Shown: positions 25,926 through 33,072 of the stretch, in pieces
Numbering within the stretch: position 1 is the stretch's first letter
Layout of the letters: each line of letters opens with the position of its first letter
Assembly (NCBI GenBank): GCA_937870845.1
Contig: CALMZR010000339.1
Location: 1-33,072 of the forward strand
Direction: 5' to 3'
From: an uncultured Chloroflexota bacterium
GTDB lineage: Bacteria > Chloroflexota > Chloroflexia > Thermomicrobiales > UBA6265
DNA length: 33,072 nt
Made by a program: the position numbers and the translations under genes
Notes under the pieces: model-generated
Seen by the model: the letters and a program-made list of their open reading frames with translations, nothing else
What the model was told of the DNA's origin: nothing
The model's database searches: none

Positions 25926-26708
25926 ATGGCTCGTGTCATGAAGTCGCCTGGGATGGCCGCCGTCGTCGGCATCGCCATATGGCTGGGTCTTGCCATTGCC
26001 GCCGGCCCCGGCAGCGGGAGCGGGCTTGCCCAAGCAACCACGCCGAGCGCGACCCCGGAGCGGACGTGCGCGCCGCCAGTCGCGGCAACCCCGGAGAACG
26101 ACCGCATGCCAACCGAGCGCGACCTGCATCTGATCGAGGCGGCCCGCGGCGGCGATGCCGCGGCCGTGGAGCGGCTCCTGGCTGACGGCGCCAGTGTCTC
26201 CACCCAGGACGCCACGGGACAGACTGCCCTCATCGCCGCCGCCTGGGGCAACCACCTCAACGTCGCCTGCGCCCTGATCGCGGCCGGGGCGGACGTCAAC
26301 ATCCAGGACGAAACCCAGCAGAGCGCCTATCTGGTCGCCACGTCCGAGGGGTATCTCGAACTCTTGAACGTGACCCTGGACGCCGGCGCGGACGTACGCT
26401 CCCTCGACAGCTACCGCGGCACGGGGCTGATCCGGGCGGCAGAGCGCGGGCATTTCGACATCGTCGCGCGATTGCTGGAAACCGACATCGCCGTCGACCA
26501 CGTCAACCGCCTCGGGCTGACCGCCCTGCTGGAAGCCGTCATGTTCGGCGACGGCGGCCCCCGCTACGTCGAGACCGTGCGCCTCCTGCTCGCCGCCGGC
26601 GCCGACGTCAACCTGGCGGATAGCAACGGCGCCACGCCCCTGGCGCACGCCCAGCAACGCGGCTTTACCGAAGTCGCGGCCCTGCTGGAGACCGCGGGCG
26701 GGCGATAG
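25926..26708 (+). CDS. Putatively exported ankyrin-repeat protein
   Basis: Signal-like MKSPGMAAVVGIAIWLGLAIAAG; repeats LIEAARGGDAAAVERLLADGASVSTQDATGQTALIAAAWGNHLNVACALIAAGADVNIQDE, LLLAAGADVNLADSNGATPLAHAQQRG. Confidence 0.9.
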   Translation: MARVMKSPGMAAVVGIAIWLGLAIAAGPGSGSGLAQATTPSATPERTCAPPVAATPENDRMPTERDLHLIEAARGGDAAAVERLLADGASVSTQDATGQTALIAAAWGNHLNVACALIAAGADVNIQDETQQSAYLVATSEGYLELLNVTLDAGADVRSLDSYRGTGLIRAAERGHFDIVARLLETDIAVDHVNRLGLTALLEAVMFGDGGPRYVETVRLLLAAGADVNLADSNGATPLAHAQQRGFTEVAALLETAGGR

Positions 26709-26712
26709 AATC

Positions 26713-26843
26713 GCGGGCTATCGGCTATCAGCTATCAGCTATCAGTCGGCCTCATCTACACCTTCAGGGTCGGAGTTGGCGCCGGGCCGCCCGCTCGCAA
26801 TGAGGTTCCCCGCAAACTGATCCCTGATAGCTGATAGCCCATG
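26713..26843. repeat. Inverted arrangement of CTATCAG heptamers
   Basis: GCTATCGGCTATCAGCTATCAGCTATCAG (left) and CTGATAGCTGATAGCC (right), about 75 bp apart. Confidence 0.85.
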
Positions 26844-26991
26844 GCCCGTTTGACAACCCGATGCCCGGATGTTTTGATAGCTTCGTCGCCGGTGGCACAA
26901 TCGTGAAGGAGCCCTGAAGAGCAACGAGCGGGTAGGCCTTTCGCTTTTCCGAAACGTGCATAGACGCGCGGAGACAGAGAAGGAGTTCGCA

Positions 26992-29112
26992 ATGACGCGG
27001 CCCAGGACTCGCGGCGCAGACGAGATCATGCGCGACGTGGCGCGGAAGCAAGTTTCCCGCCGCGGCCTGATGAAGGGCGCGGCGGCGGCCGGTCTGGTCC
27101 TCCCTACGGCAGGCACGCCCCTCTCCGCCATCCGCTCCGCCGCGGCGGCGCAGGACGAGCCGCTCGGCAGCGCCCTCATCGGCGAGCTGGAAGGACCCAT
27201 TGTCCTGGTCGACGCGCCGCGGCCGGAGAATCTCAAGCAGGCGCCGATGCTCGATCCGCTGGTCGAGGACGGCACGCTGCCCCCGGTCGAGGAGCGCGTG
27301 CCGCTCGAGCCGCTGGTGGTGCAACCGGTGGAGGGGATCGGCACGTACGGCGGCGTCTTGCGCCGCGGCTTCACCGGCCCCGGCGACGACGAGAACGGCA
27401 ACCGCTACAACTCCGGCGACAAGCTGATCTTCTGGGATTACACCGGGACCGAGTTCCGGCCGGCCCTCGCCAAGTCGTGGGAGTTCAGCGACGAGGACCG
27501 GGTCTTCACCATCCATCTGCGCGAAGGGCACAAGTGGTCCGACGGGGAACCGTTCACCGCCGACGACTTCGTCTTCTGGTACGAAGACCTCTACCTCAAC
27601 CCCGACATCGTGCCGGTGCCGAGCGGCACCTTCGCCATCAACGGCCAGCAGGGACGGGTGGAGAAGGTCGACGACCTGACGGTCAGCTTCGTCTTCGAGG
27701 AGCCGTACCCCCTCTTTCTGACCATCCTGGGCGGCACCACCTTCATGGGCTCCGGCCAGATGACCAGCCGCGGCTTTCACGGCGGCGCTTACGCCCCGGC
27801 CCACTACCTGCGTCAGTTCCTGCCCAAGTACACGGCCCAGGCCGAGCTGGACCAGATGGCGACGGAGGAGAACGTCGAGGACTGGATCGCGCTGCTGCGC
27901 CTCAAGAGCCAGTGGTATCTCAATCCGGATCTGCCGATCCTCGGCCCCTGGCGCTGCGTCTCCCCCATCAACACCCCGAACTGGACGATGGAGCGCAACC
28001 CCTTCTACTACGAGGTCGACCCCGAGGGGAACCAGCTCCCCTACCTCGACGGCATCCAGATGACCCTCGCCGAAAACCTTGAGGTGCTCAATCTGCGCGC
28101 CATCGCCGGCGAATACGATCTGCAGGAGCGCCACACCGACATCGCCAAGCTGCCGGTCTTCCTGGAGAACATGGAGCAGGGCGACTACTCCGTCCACCTC
28201 GACCCCGGCTCCTACGGCTCCGACGCCACCCTGCAAGTCAACCACTCCTACGACGGCGACCCCGAGGTCGCCCAGTGGCTGCACAACGCCGATTTCCGGC
28301 GCGCCCTCTCCATGGGCATCGACCGCGACCAGCTCAACGAGACCTTCTGGCTCGGCGTCGGCTCGCCCGGCAGCGTAGCCCCCGATCCGAGCGTGCCGCA
28401 GAGTCCCGGCGAGGAGTGGCGCACCATGTGGGCCACCCGCGACGTGGAGCAGGCCAACCAGCTCCTCGACGAGATCGGCCTCACCGAAAAAGACGGCGAC
28501 GGGTTCCGCGTGCGCAGCGACGGCAACGGCCGCCTGCGCCTGGAAATCTTCGCCATCTCGGGCGCCTTCGTCCCCTTCCCGCGCATTGCGCAGGCGATCG
28601 CCCAGCAGTGGCAGGAGATCGGCATCCAGCTCGATGTCTCGGAGCTGGAGCGCAACCTGGGCATGACCCGCATGCGCAACAACGAGCACCAGCTCTTCAT
28701 GTGGGCCAACGACGGCTCGGAGCTGATCTACGCCTTCCCCCGCCACGCCCTGCCGGTCGACCCGGCCGAGGCGATGATGGGCCCGTTGATCGCCACCTGG
28801 TTCGTCACCAACGGCGAAGAGGGGATGGAGCCGACCGAGCAGGCGATGCTCGACGCCATCGACCTCTACCGCTCCGCCGGCGGCCAGACCACCGAGGAGG
28901 CGAACGCCACGGCGCAGGAGATCTGGAAGATCATCGTCGACAACGTCTTCAGCATCGGCACCGTCGGCGTCTCCCCGGCGGTGATGGGCATCCGCATCGT
29001 GAAAAACACCATGGGCAACATCCCCGCCCGCCAGGTCAACATGCAGCACGCCCGCACCCCGCAAAGCTCGCACCCGGCCACGTTCTTCTTCCGGAACGGC
29101 GGGGGCTCGTAG
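26992..29112 (+). CDS. ABC transporter substrate-binding protein family 5, Tat-exported
   Basis: VSRRGLMKGAAAAGLVLP leader; FTIHLREGHKWSDGEPFTADDFVFWYEDLYLNPD; DFRRALSMGIDRDQLNETFW. Confidence 0.95.
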   Translation: MTRPRTRGADEIMRDVARKQVSRRGLMKGAAAAGLVLPTAGTPLSAIRSAAAAQDEPLGSALIGELEGPIVLVDAPRPENLKQAPMLDPLVEDGTLPPVEERVPLEPLVVQPVEGIGTYGGVLRRGFTGPGDDENGNRYNSGDKLIFWDYTGTEFRPALAKSWEFSDEDRVFTIHLREGHKWSDGEPFTADDFVFWYEDLYLNPDIVPVPSGTFAINGQQGRVEKVDDLTVSFVFEEPYPLFLTILGGTTFMGSGQMTSRGFHGGAYAPAHYLRQFLPKYTAQAELDQMATEENVEDWIALLRLKSQWYLNPDLPILGPWRCVSPINTPNWTMERNPFYYEVDPEGNQLPYLDGIQMTLAENLEVLNLRAIAGEYDLQERHTDIAKLPVFLENMEQGDYSVHLDPGSYGSDATLQVNHSYDGDPEVAQWLHNADFRRALSMGIDRDQLNETFWLGVGSPGSVAPDPSVPQSPGEEWRTMWATRDVEQANQLLDEIGLTEKDGDGFRVRSDGNGRLRLEIFAISGAFVPFPRIAQAIAQQWQEIGIQLDVSELERNLGMTRMRNNEHQLFMWANDGSELIYAFPRHALPVDPAEAMMGPLIATWFVTNGEEGMEPTEQAMLDAIDLYRSAGGQTTEEANATAQEIWKIIVDNVFSIGTVGVSPAVMGIRIVKNTMGNIPARQVNMQHARTPQSSHPATFFFRNGGGS

Positions 29113-29275
29113 GGGGGAAGAGGGGGGGGAAAGGGGGGGCGGCCGCAAGCGGCCTGAGGGGGGAAGAGGAGAGCACACGGGTGGCAGTTCGTCGTCCTTT
29201 CCTATCCCCCCCTATCCCCCCTATCCCCCCCTCAGCGAAGCGCCCCCCTTCACCCCCCTCACCCCCCCTCTGAGG
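29113..29275. repeat. Poly-purine then poly-pyrimidine G/C-run intergenic region
   Basis: GGGGGGAAGAGGGGGGGGAAAGGGGGGG ... CCTATCCCCCCCTATCCCCCCTATCCCCCCC ... TCACCCCCCTCACCCCCCC. Confidence 0.8.
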
Positions 29276-29280
29276 CACGC

Positions 29281-30267
29281 ATGCTCAGCTACCTGATCCG
29301 CCGCGTCCTGTTCGCCCTCTTCACCTGCTGGGCGATCTCGGTGCTGGCCTTCATCATCATCCAGTTGCCGCCCGGCGACTTCGTCGACGCCTACATCTCG
29401 AACCTCTCGGCGTCGGGGAGCGGCATCTCAGCCGACCAGGCGGAGCAGCTCCGCGCCGAGTACGCGCTGGACCAGCCGATCTGGGTGCAGTACGCGCGCT
29501 GGATGCGGCTGATGGCCCAGGGCGATCTGGGGATGGCCATGGAGTGGCAGCGGCCGGTGACGGAGGTGATCGGCGACCGGCTGTGGCTGACGATGGTCGT
29601 CTCCTTCGCGGCGGTGGTGCTGACCTGGATCGTCGCCTTGCCGATCGGCATCTACTCCGCGGTGCGGCCCTACTCCCCCCTCGATTACCTGTTCACGCTG
29701 CTCGGCTTTCTGGGGTTGGCGATCCCCAGCTTTCTGCTCGGGCTGCTGGTGCTCTACTTCGGGTTCGTCTATTTCAACGCCAACATCGGCGGGCTCTTCT
29801 CGCCGGAGTACATCGATGCGCCCTGGAGCTGGGCGAAGCTCTGGGACATGATGAAGCACTTGCCGGTGCCGGCCGTCATCCTGGGCATCGCCAGCATGGC
29901 GCAGGCGATCCGCATCATGCGCGCCAACCTGCTCGACGAGCTGCGAAAACCGTACGTCGTCACGGCGCGGGCCAAGGGGCTCTCCGAGTGGCGGGCCATC
30001 TGGAAGTACCCGGTGCGCGTCGCCTTGAACCCCTTCGCCAGCACCATCGGGTACACGCTGCCGTACGTCGTCTCGGGGAGCATCATCGTCTCGCTGGTGC
30101 TGGGGTTGCCGACCGTGGGGCCGCTGCTGCTGCGCTCGCTCATCGCCCAGGATATGTTCCTGGCCGGGGCCATCGTGCTGCTGCTCGGCGTGCTGACGGT
30201 GATCGGCACCCTCGTCTCCGACCTGCTGCTGATGTGGATCGACCCGCGCATCCGGGTCGAGGACTGA
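29281..30267 (+). CDS. Peptide-type ABC permease (DppB family)
   Basis: MLSYLIRRVLFALFTCWAISVLAFIIIQLPPGDF; RIMRANLLDELRKPYVVTARAKGLSEWRAIWKYPVRVALNPFASTIG. Confidence 0.96.
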   Translation: MLSYLIRRVLFALFTCWAISVLAFIIIQLPPGDFVDAYISNLSASGSGISADQAEQLRAEYALDQPIWVQYARWMRLMAQGDLGMAMEWQRPVTEVIGDRLWLTMVVSFAAVVLTWIVALPIGIYSAVRPYSPLDYLFTLLGFLGLAIPSFLLGLLVLYFGFVYFNANIGGLFSPEYIDAPWSWAKLWDMMKHLPVPAVILGIASMAQAIRIMRANLLDELRKPYVVTARAKGLSEWRAIWKYPVRVALNPFASTIGYTLPYVVSGSIIVSLVLGLPTVGPLLLRSLIAQDMFLAGAIVLLLGVLTVIGTLVSDLLLMWIDPRIRVED

Positions 30268-30269
30268 CG

Positions 30270-31532
30270 ATGCAACGTCAGGATCTCGACGCGCCGGCGC
30301 CCGCCCCGCGGATAGGAACGGTCTCCCCGACGCCGCACTCGCTGGAGCCGGAGGAGACCTCGGGGCCGACCGCGCCGTTCGTCACCGCGCCGGGGGCGCT
30401 GGCGCCCGGTCCCGCTCCCGGCGAGCCAATTCTCACGACCGAGGCAGAAGAGCGGGTGGCGGTCGCCACCCAGTGGCAGCTGATGTGGCGGCGCTTCCGC
30501 AAGCACCGACTGGCCATGCTCGGCGCCATCACGGTCATCCTGTTCTACGCCATCGTCGTGCTGGCCGAGTTCCTGGCCTACGCCAACCCGGAAGCCTCCG
30601 ACGCCAACCGCGGCCTGATCGCCCCCCAGGGCATCCAGTGGCTCCACGACGGCCAGTTCCTGCCCCACATCTACGCCCTCGTCGGCGAGCGCGACCCGCA
30701 AACTTTCAAGCGCGTCTACACCGTCGACCCGACCCAGATTGTCCCCGTGACGTTCTTCGCCACGGGGTTCGACTGGAAGCTGTTCGGGATCATCCCCACG
30801 AACCGGCACCTCATCGGCGTCGAGGGGGGCAACCCGGAGGAGACGCTCTTCCTGCTGGGGACCGATCTCGAAGGGCGCGACATGTGGTCGCGGGTGATGT
30901 ACGCCACCCGCACCTCGCTGACGATCGGTCTCATCGCCGTGGTCGTCAGCCTCGTGCTGGGGGTGATCCTGGGCGGCATCTCCGGCTTCTACGGCGGCTT
31001 CGCCGACACCGTCATCCAGCGCCTGATCGAGATCCTGCGCTCCATCCCCACCATCCCACTCTGGATGGGGCTGGCGGCGGCTATGCCCAAGACCTGGAGC
31101 ATCACCCAGGTCTATTTCACCATCACCATCATCATCTCCCTCATCGGCTGGACCGAGCTGGCGCGGGTGGTGCGCGGCCGCTTCCTCTCCTTGCGCGAGG
31201 AGGATTTCGTCACCGCCGCCGACCTGGTCGGGGCGCGGCAATCGCGCATCATCTTCGTCCACATGGTCCCGCTCTTCCTCAGCCACATCATCGCCGCCAC
31301 CACGCTGGCCCTCCCCGCCATGATCATCAGCGAGACGGCGCTGAGCTTCCTCGGTCTCGGCCTGCGCCCGCCGGCCATCAGCTGGGGCGTCCTGCTGCAG
31401 CAGGCGCAGAACGTGCAGACGGTGGCCCTCTCTCCGTGGCTGTTGTTGCCCGCGTTGCCGGTGATCCTGGTGATCCTGGCCTTCAACTTCCTTGGGGACG
31501 GTCTGCGCGACGCGGCCGATCCGTATTCGTAG
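30270..31532 (+). CDS. Peptide-type ABC permease (DppC family)
   Basis: WRRFRKHRLAMLGAITVILFYAIVVLAEF; LGTDLEGRDMWSRVMYATRTSLTIGLIAVVVSLVLGVILGGISGFYGG; ARVVRGRFLSLREEDFVTAADLVGA. Confidence 0.96.
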   Translation: MQRQDLDAPAPAPRIGTVSPTPHSLEPEETSGPTAPFVTAPGALAPGPAPGEPILTTEAEERVAVATQWQLMWRRFRKHRLAMLGAITVILFYAIVVLAEFLAYANPEASDANRGLIAPQGIQWLHDGQFLPHIYALVGERDPQTFKRVYTVDPTQIVPVTFFATGFDWKLFGIIPTNRHLIGVEGGNPEETLFLLGTDLEGRDMWSRVMYATRTSLTIGLIAVVVSLVLGVILGGISGFYGGFADTVIQRLIEILRSIPTIPLWMGLAAAMPKTWSITQVYFTITIIISLIGWTELARVVRGRFLSLREEDFVTAADLVGARQSRIIFVHMVPLFLSHIIAATTLALPAMIISETALSFLGLGLRPPAISWGVLLQQAQNVQTVALSPWLLLPALPVILVILAFNFLGDGLRDAADPYS

Positions 31533-31665
31533 GGTGACAGGGTGTCTGGGTTGCAGGGTGACAGGGTGAGATACGACGGAGTGACTCGGTCACGGGATGT
31601 CGAAGCGCCAGGGGAGACGAATCTCCTGACACCCCGACACCCTGTCACCCTGTCACCCTCGTCCC
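31533..31665. repeat. Heptamer (GGGTGACA)-type inverted repeat at the 5' end of the ATPase ORF
   Basis: AGGGTGACAGGGTGTCTGGGTTGCAGGGTGACAGGGTG and CTGACACCCCGACACCCTGTCACCCTGTCACCCT are near reverse complements. Confidence 0.85.
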
Positions 31666-33072
31666 CGCTCCTCGCCGTCCGCGATCTCAAGACCTACTTC
31701 TTCCAGGACGACGGCCTGGTGAAAGCCGTCGACGGGGCCAGCTTCGACGTCTATTCCGGCAAGACCCTCGGCATCGTCGGTGAGAGCGGCTGCGGCAAGA
31801 GCGTCACCGCCCGCTCCATCATGCGCATCGTCGACCGGCCGGGCAAAATTGTCGGCGGGGAGATTCTGCTGAGGCGGGAGGCGGAAGGCGGGAGGCGGAA
31901 GGCGAGGAACGGGAGTGGCGTCGTCGATCTGGCGAAGCTGAAGGCCGACGGGGCGGAGATGCGCGCCATCAACGGCGGCGAGATCGCCCTCATCTTTCAG
32001 GAGCCGATGACCTCCTTCAGCCCGGTCCATACCGTCGGCAACCAGATCGTCGAAGCCATCCGGCTTCACCAGAAGATGAGCAAGCAGGAGGGATACGACC
32101 GGGCCATCGAGCTGCTGCGCTCCGTCGGCGTGCCGCGCCCCGAGGGCCGCGTCCACGAGTACGCCCACCAGCTCAGCGGCGGCCTGCGCCAGCGCGCCAT
32201 GATCGCCATGGCGCTCATCACCCGCCCCGCCCTCCTCGTCGCCGACGAGCCGACCACCGCCCTCGACGTGACGATCCAGGCCCAGATCCTGGAGCTGCTG
32301 CGGGAATTGCAGCGCAAGAACGGCATGGCCATGCTGTTCATCACCCATGACCTGGGCGTCGTGTCCGACATCGCCCAGCGCGTGGCGGTGATGTATGCCG
32401 GCGAGATCGTGGAGACGGCGGGCCGCGACGATTTCTTCCGCGAGCCGCGCCATCCCTATTCGCAGAAACTGTTCGCCTCGCTGCCGGGCATGGCGCGCCG
32501 CGGCGAGGCGCTGGCGGTGATCAAGGGCATGGTGCCGCGCCTGGACGGTCCGTTCCGCGGTTGCCGTTTTGCCGAGCGCTGCGACCATGCCTGGGAGCGC
32601 TGCCGCAGCGAGACGCCGGCGTGGACCGCGGAAGACACGCGCGGCGTGCGCTGCCATCTGGCGGAGGAGGGGAGGCGGCCGGCGGCTGCGACCGCGCCGC
32701 TGCCCGAGCCTGCCGCGACTGTGCGCGGCGCCACCGCGCACGCGGACTTGCTGCAGGTCCGCGACCTCAAGGTGCATTTTCCGATTCGCAAAGGCCTGTT
32801 CCAGCGCACCGTCGGCTTCGTGAAGGCCGTGGACGGGGTCAGTCTGGACATTCGCGCAGGACGGACGCTGGCGCTCGTGGGCGAGTCCGGCTGCGGCAAG
32901 ACCACCGTGGGCAAGGGCATTCTCCAACTCATCCCGGCGAGCGGCGGCTCGGTGAACTTCGACGGCACGGAACTGATTGGCCTGCGGCGCGGACAACTGC
33001 GCGCGCGGCGCGGCCAGTTCCAGATCGTGTTCCAGGACCCGTTCTCTTCCCTCGACCCGCGCGTGGTGGTGG
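31566..33072 (+). CDS. Peptide-type ABC ATPase, apparent double-NBD (DppD-DppF-like) fusion, runs off right edge
   Basis: Own translation of an open frame absent from the ORF track: LLAVRDLKTYFFQDDGLVKAVDGASFDVYSGKTLGIVGESGCGKSVTARSIMR ... IALIFQEPMTSFSP ... QLSGGLRQRAMIAMAL ... LLVADEPTTALDVT ... then a second NBD LLQVRDLKVHFPIRKGLFQRTVGFVKAVDGVSLDIRAGRTLALVGESGCGKTTVGKGIL ... FQIVFQDPFSSLDPR. GTG at 31566 is the first plausible start; true start uncertain. Confidence 0.88.
   Translation, partial: MRYDGVTRSRDVEAPGETNLLTPRHPVTLSPSSPLLAVRDLKTYFFQDDGLVKAVDGASFDVYSGKTLGIVGESGCGKSVTARSIMRIVDRPGKIVGGEILLRREAEGGRRKARNGSGVVDLAKLKADGAEMRAINGGEIALIFQEPMTSFSPVHTVGNQIVEAIRLHQKMSKQEGYDRAIELLRSVGVPRPEGRVHEYAHQLSGGLRQRAMIAMALITRPALLVADEPTTALDVTIQAQILELLRELQRKNGMAMLFITHDLGVVSDIAQRVAVMYAGEIVETAGRDDFFREPRHPYSQKLFASLPGMARRGEALAVIKGMVPRLDGPFRGCRFAERCDHAWERCRSETPAWTAEDTRGVRCHLAEEGRRPAAATAPLPEPAATVRGATAHADLLQVRDLKVHFPIRKGLFQRTVGFVKAVDGVSLDIRAGRTLALVGESGCGKTTVGKGILQLIPASGGSVNFDGTELIGLRRGQLRARRGQFQIVFQDPFSSLDPRVVV
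31870..31908. repeat. Tandem GGCGG[GA]A heptamers inside the ATPase ORF
   Basis: TGAGGCGGGAGGCGGAAGGCGGGAGGCGGAAGGCGAGG encoding RREAEGGRRKAR between GGEILL and VVDLAKLKA. Confidence 0.85.

Noticed and set aside
26764-29178. 804-aa minus-strand ORF
   Set aside because: Antisense to the well-supported family-5 SBP; composition (Val/Asp/Glu/Leu/Gly-rich, no motifs) is typical of a GC-rich shadow ORF.
29769-31286. 505-aa minus-strand ORF
   Set aside because: Antisense of DppB/DppC permeases; shadow ORF.
31653-32996. 447-aa minus-strand ORF
   Set aside because: Antisense of the open ABC ATPase frame, which has clear Walker A, signature and Walker B motifs.

Overview
GC-rich (~68-70% by eye) bacterial window, probably Chloroflexota/Thermomicrobia-like (lineage inferred from gene content and style, not tested). 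It is mostly ordinary protein-coding DNA in tight operons. Left to right on the window: (i) a minus-strand copper/membrane module: CuNiR-like multicopper protein (cut by the left edge), laccase-like multicopper oxidase, two DoxX-like membrane paralogs, then a NarL-type response regulator and a GAF/HisKA_3 sensor kinase; (ii) SMP-30 lactonase, CocE/NonD S15 hydrolase, NTF2-like protein, XRE/MmyB regulator, SRPBCC protein; (iii) two paralogous small secreted Gly/Asn-rich proteins, a frame-broken membrane/coiled-coil ORF and a stand-alone T4-Pnkp-like 3'-phosphatase; (iv) a tripartite tricarboxylate transporter (TctA/B/C); (v) a GntR-headed, strongly coupled plus-strand operon with a sugar ABC importer (no ATPase), two proteins built from three copies of an unrecognised domain, an AllA-family protein, a PfkB kinase, an eIF2B-alpha-like protein, a BtpA/SgcQ-family protein and a secreted ankyrin protein; (vi) a family-5 (peptide-type) ABC importer whose ATPase ORF runs off the right edge. 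The best candidate for an undescribed system is (v). The second theme is a set of short heptamer tandem repeats, often arranged as inverted repeats, in intergenic gaps; two of them seem to have entered the coding sequence of the ABC ATPase. No tRNA, rRNA, CRISPR or transposase was recognised.
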